64,000 nt of DNA from JAMXLO01 sp963812505 (GTDB taxonomy: Bacteria; Pseudomonadota; Alphaproteobacteria; Acetobacterales; Acetobacteraceae). Made by a program: the position numbers and the translations under genes. Every line of letters begins with the position of its first letter. Positions within the stretch are counted from its first letter, which is position 1. The notes beneath the pieces are model-generated. The model was not told the origin of the DNA. It ran no database searches and saw only the letters and a list, made by a program, of their open reading frames with translations. The stretch spans positions 124,001-188,000 of the forward strand of contig CAWEVM010000005.1 in NCBI GenBank assembly GCA_963812505.1. Direction: 5' to 3'. This document shows positions 34,324 through 42,979 of this stretch, piece after piece.

Positions 34324-34641
34324 CTAGCTCTCGAGCGTATCCGCAATCTCGATGATCTCGCGCGTGCGCGTCACGCGTGTGCCCCAACGCGCGTCGAACT
34401 CGGCGATCAGCGCGCGGATCGCCGGCGAGGTGCTGACGGCTTCCGCCGCGGCAACGTCGGCGAACCGATAAAACGCGTAGTGCACGGAGGGATCGGTGAG
34501 GCTCCAGCCGCGCGAGGCCCGGCTCGCGCCGAACGCCTTCATCGCGTCGGGCAGATGCTCGCTGCGGTACCAGTGATCGAAATCGCGCCGATCCGTCTCG
34601 GCCACCAGCGCTCGCACAACCAGCCAGGCTCCTGCCATCAT
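34324..34641 (-). CDS. EthD-like / dimeric alpha-beta-barrel small protein
   Basis: A 105-residue protein with the ferredoxin-like dimeric alpha-beta-barrel pattern: ALVAETDRRDFDHWYRSEHLPDAM, then a core strand HYAFYRFADVAAAEAV. The WYRSEHLPDA element is typical of EthD-like and related proteins acting on aromatic or small organic substrates. The ATG at 34641 overlaps the stop of the luciferase-like gene upstream (ATGA, 34638-34641). A second ATG at 34638 is the alternative. It is probably cotranslated with that monooxygenase. Confidence 0.72.
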   Translation of the reverse strand: MMAGAWLVVRALVAETDRRDFDHWYRSEHLPDAMKAFGASRASRGWSLTDPSVHYAFYRFADVAAAEAVSTSPAIRALIAEFDARWGTRVTRTREIIEIADTLES

Positions 34642-35789
34642 CCCTCCCGACGCAGGCCCAGACGCGCGAGCCGCGGCAACACTTCCTGCACGAAGAATGG
34701 AATCTCCTTCAGGTAGTCGAGGAACGCAACCGAGGTGCCGGTCAGCCCCATGATGCTCATCTGTTGCATGTCAGCGACGATGTCGTCGGGCGTGCCGACC
34801 AGAGGGAAAGTGCCGGGGTAGGCGCCATCGTAGCGCTTGCCGGATGCGCGCATGAAGCGGTTGACCAGCGGGCGGCGGATCTCGTTGCCGGCGGCATCCT
34901 TCACCATCGGTCCGCGCTGGCGCCGATAGTAAGCCTGGCCCTCGGCGTCAGCCATCTCCTCGGCGAAGTAGTGGTAGAATTCGTCAGCCTCTCGCCTGGT
35001 CGGCCGGCACACCACGTGGGACATCGTGTAGATATCGACGCGCCTGCCATAGCGCGCGAGGTGGCTGTTGATATCGGCGAGCAGGGCAGGCGCCTGATCC
35101 AACTCACTCATCGTGGTGAACAGCACATCGGCAGCGAGCGCTGCAAAGTCGCGGCCCTTCGGCGAGAAGCCGGCGGACATCACCGCGGGCCACGGCCGCT
35201 GCACCGATACGGGATCGGTCTGCAGCCGTTTGAGGTGAAAGAACTCGCCGTCCCAGTCGAACTCCGGTCCGCCTTCCAGCAGCCGCGACCATACTTTGAA
35301 CCACTCCATCCCGTGCTCGTAGCGGCGGTCCTGGTCGATGGTGACACCGTGCAGGTCGAACTCCTCCTGGTTCCAGCCGCACACGATGTTCAAACCCGCG
35401 CGGCCATGCGTGACGTGGTCGATCGTGGCGATGGCCTTGGCGCCGAATGCCGGCGTGACCAGCGGTACGTGCACTGTCGAGAAGATCGCGATGCGCCTGG
35501 TCAGCGCACCGAGGGCCGCGCCATGCGTCAGCGTCTCGAATGAGCGGCCGTATATGTTGGACTTGCCCTGAAAGCCGCGCCACTTCGCCACCGGCAGAAT
35601 GAATTCGATCCCAGCGTCGTCGGCAATTCGCGTCATTGCCACGATGTCGTCCCAGTCCGCGCGCCAACGTTCCGGCGCGAGACTCATCGTCAAACCACCG
35701 TCGCAATTCGCACTGAACACGCCGAGCTTGAACGGGTTCCGTCCGAACAGTGGGTTGTTGGAGCGGGATGGGTGCATTGGTGGGTCCAT
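34638..35789 (-). CDS. Luciferase-like monooxygenase, RutA/SfnG-like
   Basis: A 383-residue FMN/FMNH2-dependent luciferase-like enzyme. The start LGVFSANCDGGLTMS, IEFILPVAKWRGF and NIYGRSFETLTHGAALGAL, and the loop HGRAGLNIVCGWNQEEFDLHG are features of the group containing RutA (uracil oxygenase) and SfnG (dimethylsulfone oxygenase). The exact substrate cannot be assigned. A companion flavin reductase is missing. The gene lies 9 bases after rlmI-like 35799 and overlaps the EthD-like gene downstream. Confidence 0.87.
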   Translation of the reverse strand: MDPPMHPSRSNNPLFGRNPFKLGVFSANCDGGLTMSLAPERWRADWDDIVAMTRIADDAGIEFILPVAKWRGFQGKSNIYGRSFETLTHGAALGALTRRIAIFSTVHVPLVTPAFGAKAIATIDHVTHGRAGLNIVCGWNQEEFDLHGVTIDQDRRYEHGMEWFKVWSRLLEGGPEFDWDGEFFHLKRLQTDPVSVQRPWPAVMSAGFSPKGRDFAALAADVLFTTMSELDQAPALLADINSHLARYGRRVDIYTMSHVVCRPTRREADEFYHYFAEEMADAEGQAYYRRQRGPMVKDAAGNEIRRPLVNRFMRASGKRYDGAYPGTFPLVGTPDDIVADMQQMSIMGLTGTSVAFLDYLKEIPFFVQEVLPRLARLGLRREG

Positions 35790-35798
35790 CGTTCGCGC

Positions 35799-37073
35799 TC
35801 AGAACAGTTGGATCAATTGCGTTTTCAGATATGCCGTCTCCGGTAGATGCGGATGCACCGGATGGTCCGGGCCGGCACCGCCGGTGAACAGAATGCGCCC
35901 TTGGCGCCGCGCGCGGTGCAGCCCGAAGGCGATCTGCGCGCTCCAGGCCTCCAGCGGCGCGTGATGACTGCACGAGGCGAGGAACAGGAAACCGCCCGGT
36001 GCCACCAGTGGTGCTGCCAGGCGTGCCATTCGACCGTAGGCGCGCAACCCAGCCTCCGCGTCCTTACGTGAGGGAGCGAAGGCGGGTGGGTCGCACACCA
36101 CGATGTCGAACCGTTCGGCGACCAGCGCTGCCATCGCATCGAACCCGTCATCGCGCCTGACATGCACGCGATCCGCGATGCCGTTCAGTGATGCGGTTGC
36201 CTCTACTTGGGCGAGCGCCGGTGCGCTGCTGTCCACCAGGAGCACCTCGCGTGCTCCCGCGGCGGCGCAGCGTAAACCGAACGCGCCGATATGGCAGAAC
36301 ACGTCCAGCACCCGCGCGTCCTCCGCCAGCGCAACCACGCGATCGCGGTTGGGGCGTTGGTCGAAGAACCAGCCGGTTTTTTGCCCGCCGAGCGGATCAA
36401 TCGAGAACCGCACACCGCCCTCGATCACCTCCGCGCGTGCGTCATTGCCGAACAACTGGTCGACGTTCTCTGCCAACCCCTCCTGCCGACGTGCCGCCGA
36501 GTCATTGCGTGCCACCACCGCGCGCAGCGGCACCAAGCCGGTGAGCGCCTCCACGATCGACGAGGACAGCCGATCCATCCCGGCCGTGTTCGCCTGCAAC
36601 ACCGCAACATCGTCGTAGCGATCGATCACCAAGCCAGGGAGCCGATCCGCCTCGGCGTGGACCAACCGGTGGAAGGGCGTGTCGCAAACACGGCGGCGCA
36701 GTGCGACTGCCTCGCCAAGCCGCACACGCAGCCAGTCCACGTCGATCTCCGCGGCTGGGTCGCGATCCAGCAGCCGCGCCGCGATCAGACTGCGCGGATT
36801 GAACATGAAGGTGCCGAATCGCGTGCCGTCGTCGCCCTCAATCTGGACCAGGCCGCCCGCCGGCATCTGCCGATACTCCGGCTTCATGAGGAGCTCGTTG
36901 GAGAACACCCAGGGAGAGCCGGCCCGCAGCCGCCGCCCCTGACCCGGGTTAAGTCGCAGTGTCGGTCGGTTCAAGCGCCGATATCCATCAATAGCCCCGA
37001 GGAGCCGGCCCGATCCCATCGCGAGATGCGAAGGCCGTCTCCGCGCCACTGTAGGGCGGGTCGCACGAGGCAC
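35799..37073 (-). CDS. rlmI: Class I rRNA methyltransferase, RlmI-like
   Basis: 424 residues: an N-terminal PUA-like RNA-binding domain (LNPGQGRRLRAGSPWVFSNEL), then a middle EEHEE-like part and a Rossmann methyltransferase with DVFCHIGAFGLRCAAAGA (SAM motif), FDIVVCDPPAFA (active-site DPPAF) and FLFLASCSHHAP, including the SCSHH cysteine. This is the 23S rRNA m5C1962 methyltransferase pattern. The conserved region starts around residue 35. The GTG at 37073 has GAGG 7 bases upstream, and the ATG at 37019 is a shorter alternative. Confidence 0.88.
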   Translation of the reverse strand: MPRATRPTVARRRPSHLAMGSGRLLGAIDGYRRLNRPTLRLNPGQGRRLRAGSPWVFSNELLMKPEYRQMPAGGLVQIEGDDGTRFGTFMFNPRSLIAARLLDRDPAAEIDVDWLRVRLGEAVALRRRVCDTPFHRLVHAEADRLPGLVIDRYDDVAVLQANTAGMDRLSSSIVEALTGLVPLRAVVARNDSAARRQEGLAENVDQLFGNDARAEVIEGGVRFSIDPLGGQKTGWFFDQRPNRDRVVALAEDARVLDVFCHIGAFGLRCAAAGAREVLLVDSSAPALAQVEATASLNGIADRVHVRRDDGFDAMAALVAERFDIVVCDPPAFAPSRKDAEAGLRAYGRMARLAAPLVAPGGFLFLASCSHHAPLEAWSAQIAFGLHRARRQGRILFTGGAGPDHPVHPHLPETAYLKTQLIQLF

Positions 37074-37157
37074 GCCACATCCTCATGGGACCGGCTAAGG
37101 CTGGTCAGGGTTGGCGCTGGCGCGAATATTCATGTGCAAATACGATGACGCCCGGTG

Positions 37158-37418
37158 CTATCTCAGCCAGAACCTCTGGAGTGCCCGATGCGCTTGCGCC
37201 TTACGGTGCCTGCGCATCAGAACAGTCGCCTGTTTCGCGGCGGCGCGTCTGGCTTCGAATGCGGTCGCGGTAAGGTCCTCGCTGATTGCATCGCGCCCCA
37301 GAGCATCGAGCGTCCACGACACCGCTTGCTCGATGTCAGGCATGCGCAGTTCTTCAGGGCGTGTTTCAAGGACGCGGCGCAGAAGCAGGTTTGCGACGTG
37401 GCTGAAATCCGTAGGCAT
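37158..37418 (-). CDS. Small hypothetical protein
   Basis: 86 codons from the ATG at 37418. The product is basic and helical (DFSHVANLLLRRVLETRPEE, ISEDLTATAFEARRAAAKQA, RRHRKAQAHRALQRFWLR). No family was recognised. Composition is compatible with a real protein, but the arginine-rich character is also common in shadow frames of G/C-rich DNA. It is the only candidate gene in the stretch between rlmI and hemA. Confidence 0.4.
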   Translation of the reverse strand: MPTDFSHVANLLLRRVLETRPEELRMPDIEQAVSWTLDALGRDAISEDLTATAFEARRAAAKQATVLMRRHRKAQAHRALQRFWLR

Positions 37419-37771
37419 TGACCGGACGTCTTCCCGCTTGCACGGGCGCTTGGTCTAATACTATCGGCCGATACTGGGTAAAGTTCTCGCTATTGACTGA
37501 AATTTTGCCAGATTTAAAGGTTCTTGTTCTACTTCAACGTGAGTGTATTTTGTGTCCGACACTTCTTTGTAATGGAACTTCCTACCGCACGTGTCGTGGT
37601 TGTTGTAAGAGCAGCGTTTCAAACGCGTCTGATTTTGCAGCCTCGGGTTGTCTTCGCTTTTGTCCAGTCGGGCAGGTAGTGTCGCCGTATTAACATTCTC
37701 GCACGCCTGATGGTGCACAACCGGCATGACAAAACATGGCTGCGCACGGAGCGGGTCGCCGTCGCGAGGTC
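37419..37771. other. A/T-richer gene-less stretch downstream of hemA
   Basis: 353 bases between the hemA stop and the small hypothetical gene. From about 37480 to 37700 the base composition drops visibly below the surroundings, with runs such as AAATTTTGCC and TTTAAAGG. No tRNA, repeat or convincing ORF was seen. It may contain the promoter of the small minus-strand gene, or be residual foreign DNA. Confidence 0.5.
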
Positions 37772-38974
37772 TCAGGCGGCGGCGCGCCGCGTCGGAAGCA
37801 GAATTGTCCGCAGCGCCGCGACCAGCCGATCCATCATCGCATCGGTGTGCAGTGGCGTCGGGGTAATCCGAAGCCGCTCCTCGCCACGCGGGACGGTCGG
37901 ATAATTGATCGGCGTCGCATACATGCCGAACTCGTCCAGCAGTCGCCGGCTCACCGCGCTGCACAGAGCGGCGTCGCCGATATGCAAGGGCACGATATGG
38001 CTGGACGACGGCAGCACCGGAAGTCCCGCCGCAGCGAGGCGCCGCTTCAGCGTCTCCGCGCGCTCGAACAGTGCCGTGCGCCGGTCAGGATTGCCGCGTA
38101 CGTGGCGCACACTGGCGAGCGCCGCCGCAGCGATCATCGGCGGCAGCGAGGTGGTGAAGATAAACCCAGGCGCACATGAACGGATGTAGTCCACCACCGA
38201 CGCATCGCCGGCAATATAGCCGCCGTGGCAGCCAAAGGCCTTGGCGAGCGTGCCCTCGATCACGTCGATCCGCGGCGCCACGCCGTCACGCTCCGACACG
38301 CCTCCGCCGGACGGACCGTACATGCCGACCGCATGCACCTCATCGAGATAGGTCATCGCGCCATATTGCGCGGCGAGGTCGCAGACTGCTTCGATCGGCG
38401 CGATGTCGGCGTCCATGGAATACACTGATTCGAACGCGATCAGTTTCGGCGTCGTCGGGGACGCTGCGCGCAGCAGGTCCTCAAGATGCGCCAGGTCGTT
38501 GTGGCGGAATATACTACAGGTCGCCTTCGATCCCTTGATGCCGGCGATCATCGAGGCGTGGTTGCGAGCATCTGAAAACACGTGCCAGTCCGGCAGCGAG
38601 TTCAGGATGGTGGAGAGTGCCGCCTGATTGGACACGAAGCCCGAGGTGAACAGCAGCGCCGCCGCCTTGCCATGAAGATCAGCCAGCTCTTTCTCCAGCG
38701 CGTCATGTGCCGGGCTGGTGCCGCTGATGTTGCGCGTTCCGCCGGCACCGGCTCCCATTTCGCGCGCGGCGGCACAGGCGGCTTCGATCACCAGCGGGTG
38801 GCCGCCCATCGCCAGATAGTCGTTTGACGACCAGACCAGGACGTCGCTGCCGTCCGGTCGGCGGTACAGCGGAAATCGCTCTGCCTGCTTCTGCAGCGGC
38901 GTGAAGCGGCGATAACGGCCTTGCGCCTCGATGTCGGCCAGGGCCTCACGGCAGTGAGCTTGAAACGGATGCAT
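37772..38974 (-). CDS. hemA: 5-aminolevulinate synthase
   Basis: PLP enzyme of the alpha-oxoamine synthase family condensing glycine and succinyl-CoA, the first step of tetrapyrrole synthesis by the C4 pathway found in alphaproteobacteria. 400 residues. Visible: WSSNDYLAMGGHP near the start, GGTRNISGTSPAHDALE (glycine/CoA region), HASMIAGIKGS, TYLDEVHAVGMYG (Asp of the PLP site) and EGTLAKAFGCHGG with the Schiff-base lysine. The ATG at 38974 gives the normal MHPFQAHCREALADIE start. Upstream open frame to 39055 is not conserved. Confidence 0.96.
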   Translation of the reverse strand: MHPFQAHCREALADIEAQGRYRRFTPLQKQAERFPLYRRPDGSDVLVWSSNDYLAMGGHPLVIEAACAAAREMGAGAGGTRNISGTSPAHDALEKELADLHGKAAALLFTSGFVSNQAALSTILNSLPDWHVFSDARNHASMIAGIKGSKATCSIFRHNDLAHLEDLLRAASPTTPKLIAFESVYSMDADIAPIEAVCDLAAQYGAMTYLDEVHAVGMYGPSGGGVSERDGVAPRIDVIEGTLAKAFGCHGGYIAGDASVVDYIRSCAPGFIFTTSLPPMIAAAALASVRHVRGNPDRRTALFERAETLKRRLAAAGLPVLPSSSHIVPLHIGDAALCSAVSRRLLDEFGMYATPINYPTVPRGEERLRITPTPLHTDAMMDRLVAALRTILLPTRRAAA

Positions 38975-39068
38975 CTGTCGCCTGGTCTCCCGATGCCGTT
39001 GGGCTAGTCTACCGGCCGCAACTCCGGCTTCCCATCCGTAGAAGTCCGGACACAAGGTGAAAAATCCT

Positions 39069-39503
39069 TCACCGTACGTAAACCCGCACCTCTTGCGGGC
39101 TATCGGCCGGTTCCGCGCTCAACCCGAGATGGACGCGGCTGTCAGGCACGCCCTGCGCCATGATATCGCGCATCACGTCGGTTGCCCGCCGCTGCGCCAC
39201 CGCAGCATCGGAACCCGCCGGCAGAGTTGCGCTCACATCGTATTCCACCCCAGGCGCGCGCGTCTCGGCTTCCCGCACCGCATAGCGCAACAGGTCCTGG
39301 TAGTTCGGGCTCGGTTCCGCATAGTCGATAGTGATCAGGGCGGTGCGGGTGTCGGCTTTCGGTCCGGCCGGCTTGGCTGCCTTTGCCTCCGGCGAGGGAG
39401 CAAAGGTGGTCTGGTCGACCAGCTTGCACCCGGCGAGCGCCAGGGCCGCCGCCAACAACCACATCGCTCGCACACCGCCCACTGTACTGCTCCCCGGGCC
39501 CAT
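39069..39503 (-). CDS. Small predicted lipoprotein
   Basis: A 144-residue protein from the ATG at 39503. A hydrophobic signal ends in a lipobox (AAALALAGC), predicting lipid attachment to the cysteine and export to the envelope. The exposed part has no recognised domain. An acidic-basic alternation and the repeated SP/AP segment after the cysteine form a spacer (PSPEAKAAKPAGPK), followed by a compact alpha/beta core (ALITIDYAEPSPNYQDLL, PQEVRVYV). Nearby genes are hemA (same strand, downstream) and the divergent amidohydrolase. Confidence 0.68.
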   Translation of the reverse strand: MGPGSSTVGGVRAMWLLAAALALAGCKLVDQTTFAPSPEAKAAKPAGPKADTRTALITIDYAEPSPNYQDLLRYAVREAETRAPGVEYDVSATLPAGSDAAVAQRRATDVMRDIMAQGVPDSRVHLGLSAEPADSPQEVRVYVR

Positions 39504-39571
39504 CGACTGCTCTCTTGCAGCTAGCCGTCCGGCGGGCAAGATGCGTCACCCGCCTGCAAGGATGTCCCCGC

Positions 39572-40819
39572 ATGATTGCCCAGACCAACCAGCGCATCGA
39601 TGGTAAGCGGTTATGGCACAGTTTGATGTCGATGGCGGAGATCGGGGCGACGGCGAAGGGCGGCGTGCGGCGGCTGACCCTGACCGACGTGGATCGCCGC
39701 GGCCGCGACAGGTTCCGCGTCGAGTGCGAAGCGGCCGGGCTGACGGTGCGGGTGGATGCGATCGGCAACATGTTCGCCCGCCGTCCCGGGCGTGATCCGA
39801 GCCGGTTGCCGGTGCTGTTCGGCAGCCATCTCGACAGCCAGCCGTCCGGCGGGAAGTTCGACGGCGCCCTCGGCGTGCTTGCCGGCCTCGAGGTCATGCA
39901 CACGCTGAACGATCTTGGGCTCGTCACCGAGGCGCCGCTTGAGCTGGTGAACTGGACCGACGAGGAGGGCAGCCGGTTTGGGCATTCGCTGATGGGCTCG
40001 GGCGTGTGGTCCGGCGTTTTCTCGCTCGACAAGGCCTATGCGCTGTCCGATGTGGAGGGCGTGACCGTGGGGACCGCGCTCGACGGCATTGGCTATCGCG
40101 GGCCTGAGCCGGCCGCAGCTTTTCCGGCGGACGCCTATTTTGAGTTGCACATCGAGCAGGGCCCGATCCTGGAGCGCGAGACGAAGCAGATCGGCGTCGT
40201 CACAGGTGCGCAGGCGATGGTCTGGTACGATGCGGTCGTCACCGGGCAAGATTCCCACGCCGGTACCACGCCGCCCTCGGCACGCAAGGATGCGCTGGTA
40301 TGCGCGGCGCGGATCATCGACCTGGTCGATCGCATGATGCGTGCGCGGGGCGAAGACGGCCGCGGCACTGTCGGTCAGCTTCTGGTCTCGCCAAACAGCC
40401 GCAACGTAGTGCCCGGCGAGGTGCGGTTCTCGGTGGAATTCCGTCACCCGTCCGATGCTGAAGTGGACCGTCTCGACGCACAGTTTCCGCGTGAGGCGGG
40501 CTTCATCGCGCGCGACTGCGGCGTGCAATTGGAGCTGACCCAGTTGTTCAAGATCGCGGCGCAGCCATTCGATCCAGCCTGCGTGGACCTGGTGCGGCAG
40601 GGTGCGGCGAAACTCGGCTATGGCGCACGCGAGATCGTCTCCGGCGCCGGTCACGACGCTGTCTACGTGGCGCGCCACGTGCCGACCGCGATGATCTTCA
40701 CACCATGCAAGGACGGCTTGTCGCACAACGAGGCGGAAAGCATCGAGCCCGAGGAAGCGGAGGCCGGAGCACAGGTATTATTCGAGGCGGTCCTGGCGCG
40801 GGCAAACAGGATAGCGTAA
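39572..40819 (+). CDS. M20-family Zn-dependent amidohydrolase (N-carbamoyl-amino-acid hydrolase/allantoate amidohydrolase-like)
   Basis: 415 residues. Metal ligands are in GSHLDSQPSGGKFDGALGV (His, Asp), WTDEEGSRF (Glu, Glu), YFELHIEQGPIL (His) and near the end KDGLSHNEAESI (His). This set is that of the family containing beta-ureidopropionase, N-carbamoyl-L-amino-acid hydrolase and allantoate amidohydrolase. The dimerisation lid domain lies at about residues 210-330. The ATG at 39572 gives MIAQTNQRIDGKRLW. A longer open frame from 39383 overlaps the divergent lipoprotein gene and is rejected. The substrate is undetermined. Confidence 0.9.
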   Translation: MIAQTNQRIDGKRLWHSLMSMAEIGATAKGGVRRLTLTDVDRRGRDRFRVECEAAGLTVRVDAIGNMFARRPGRDPSRLPVLFGSHLDSQPSGGKFDGALGVLAGLEVMHTLNDLGLVTEAPLELVNWTDEEGSRFGHSLMGSGVWSGVFSLDKAYALSDVEGVTVGTALDGIGYRGPEPAAAFPADAYFELHIEQGPILERETKQIGVVTGAQAMVWYDAVVTGQDSHAGTTPPSARKDALVCAARIIDLVDRMMRARGEDGRGTVGQLLVSPNSRNVVPGEVRFSVEFRHPSDAEVDRLDAQFPREAGFIARDCGVQLELTQLFKIAAQPFDPACVDLVRQGAAKLGYGAREIVSGAGHDAVYVARHVPTAMIFTPCKDGLSHNEAESIEPEEAEAGAQVLFEAVLARANRIA

Positions 40820-40912
40820 CGATTGAGCCCTTGACGCTGGCGCGATCGTGATCCGCGGGATTGCCGCCGAAAGCTACGGCTCTTATAGCCCCTGGCAGGC
40901 CTAGGAGACGCG

Positions 40913-42949
40913 ATGGCTGGACCCGATGCGCCCGTAATCGACAACCCGGTGCTCGCGTACCAGGCGGAAATCCTGGCCCGAGCACCGACCCAGGCCTGGC
41001 AAATGGCCAACGCCATCCGTGCACTGGCGATCGATGCGGTCGAGGCAGCCAAGTCGGGTCACCCAGGTATGCCGATGGGCATGGCGGATGTGGCGACCTC
41101 GCTCTGGAGCCGCTTCAACAAGTTCGATGCGGCGGACCCGCGCTGGCCGGATCGGGACCGGTTCGTGCTCTCCGCCGGACATGGCTCAATGCTTTTGTAC
41201 GCGCTGCTCTATCTCACCGGCCATGACGGCATGGGGATCGAGGAGATCAGGCGCTTTCGCCAACTACACTCCCCGGCGGCCGGCCATCCGGAATACGGCG
41301 AGCATCCGGCGATCGAGACCACGACCGGCCCGCTTGGCCAAGGTTTTGCAACCGCAGTCGGCATGGCGCTGGCCGAACGGATGCTGGCGGCTCGGTTCGG
41401 CCGCTCGCTGGTGGATCATCGCACCTGGGTGATCGCCTCGGACGGCGACATGATGGAGGGCATCAGCCACGAGGCGGCCGCCATCGCGGGTCATCTCTGC
41501 CTGTCCAAACTCACCGTCATGTATGACGACAACCACATTTCGATCGACGGCGATACCGCGCTGGCATACCCGGACGATGTGATGAAGCGCTTCACGGCCT
41601 ATGGCTGGGCGGCGCGGCGGATCGACGGCCATGACCCGCAGCAGATCAATGCATCGCTGTCGTTCGCGATGCGATCGAAGAAGCCGACCCTGATCGCGTG
41701 CCGCACCATCATTGGCCTCGGTGCTCCGACCAAGGCAGGCACGGCCGCGACCCATGGTTCGCCGCTTGGAAACCAGGAAGCGGCGGCGGCGAAGGCCGCT
41801 CTTGGCTGGCACGAACCGCCGTTCACCGTGCCGGATGAACTGCTGCAGCGATGGCGCGCCCTCGGCAGCCGCGGCGCCGGCGCCCGTCGCGCATGGCTCA
41901 AGCGCCTTGCACACAACAACATGCGCCTGGAATTCGAGCGGGTGATGGCGGGAAAGCTACCGGACAACTGGCACGAGGCGGTTGCGGCGCTGAAGCAGGA
42001 AATCGCTGATGCCAGGCCGAAGATGGCCACGCGGCAGTCGAGCCAGAAGGTGCTGGAGGCGCTCGTGCCCGCAACGCCCGAACTGGTCGGCGGCTCAGCC
42101 GATCTGACCGGCTCCAACCTGACTTTTGTGAAGTCCATGGGCACGGTGAATGCCGGCAACTTTTCCGGCCGTTATGTCCATTATGGTGGGCGCGAACACG
42201 GCATGTGCGCAGCCGCGAACGGCATCGCGCTGCACGGCGGTCTGATCCCCTACACCGGCACGTTCTTCGTCTTCACCGACTATATGCGTCCGGCGATCCG
42301 CATCGGGGCCATCGCGCGCGCCCATGTCATCCATGTGCTCACGCATGATTCCATCGGCCTCGGTGAGGACGGGCCGACGCACCAGCCGATCGAGCACCTC
42401 GCCAGTCTGCGTGCCATGCCACACCTCCACGTCTATCGCCCGGCGGACGCGATGGAGGTGGCCGAGTGCTGGGAACTAGCGATCCGCCGCAACGACGGCC
42501 CCAGTTTGCTGGTGCTGACCCGCCAAGCACTGCCGACGCTGCGAACCGACACGACCGAAAACCGCTGCGCCCGCGGGGGCTACGTGCTGGCGGAGGCCGA
42601 AGGACCCCGCGCAGTGACGCTGATCGCCACCGGTTCCGAGGTATCGATCGCCATGGACGCGCGCGCTGCTCTGGCCGCCGACGGGGTCGCCGCCGCCGTG
42701 GTGTCCATTCCCTGCTGGGAGTTGTTCTCGCAACATGATGAAGCGTATCGTGCCCAGGTGCTGGGGACCGCACCCCGGATCGGTGTCGAGGCCGCTGGTG
42801 GGTTCGGCTGGGAGCGCTGGCTTGGCAATGACGGCATTTTCATCGGTATGACCGACTTCGGAGCCTCGGCACCTTATGAGGATCTTTACAAACAATTCGG
42901 TATCACCCCCGACGCTATCGTGGCCGCGGTCCACAAGCGGCTCGGCTGA
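40913..42949 (+). CDS. tkt: Transketolase
   Basis: 678-residue thiamine-diphosphate enzyme of the pentose phosphate (and Calvin) cycle. Visible motifs: AKSGHPGMPMGMADVATSLW, LSAGHGSMLLYALLYLTGHD, GPLGQGFATAVGMALAER, SDGDMMEGISHEAAAIAGHL followed by YDDNHISIDGDT (TPP/Mg binding), and THDSIGLGEDGPTHQPIEHL. An AGGAGA ribosome-binding site precedes the ATG at 40913. It heads tkt-gap-pgk on one strand. No Calvin-cycle-specific genes (Rubisco, phosphoribulokinase) occur in the window. Confidence 0.97.
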   Translation: MAGPDAPVIDNPVLAYQAEILARAPTQAWQMANAIRALAIDAVEAAKSGHPGMPMGMADVATSLWSRFNKFDAADPRWPDRDRFVLSAGHGSMLLYALLYLTGHDGMGIEEIRRFRQLHSPAAGHPEYGEHPAIETTTGPLGQGFATAVGMALAERMLAARFGRSLVDHRTWVIASDGDMMEGISHEAAAIAGHLCLSKLTVMYDDNHISIDGDTALAYPDDVMKRFTAYGWAARRIDGHDPQQINASLSFAMRSKKPTLIACRTIIGLGAPTKAGTAATHGSPLGNQEAAAAKAALGWHEPPFTVPDELLQRWRALGSRGAGARRAWLKRLAHNNMRLEFERVMAGKLPDNWHEAVAALKQEIADARPKMATRQSSQKVLEALVPATPELVGGSADLTGSNLTFVKSMGTVNAGNFSGRYVHYGGREHGMCAAANGIALHGGLIPYTGTFFVFTDYMRPAIRIGAIARAHVIHVLTHDSIGLGEDGPTHQPIEHLASLRAMPHLHVYRPADAMEVAECWELAIRRNDGPSLLVLTRQALPTLRTDTTENRCARGGYVLAEAEGPRAVTLIATGSEVSIAMDARAALAADGVAAAVVSIPCWELFSQHDEAYRAQVLGTAPRIGVEAAGGFGWERWLGNDGIFIGMTDFGASAPYEDLYKQFGITPDAIVAAVHKRLG

Positions 42950-42979
42950 GGGGCTGAACCACAGAGAAGGAATGCAACC

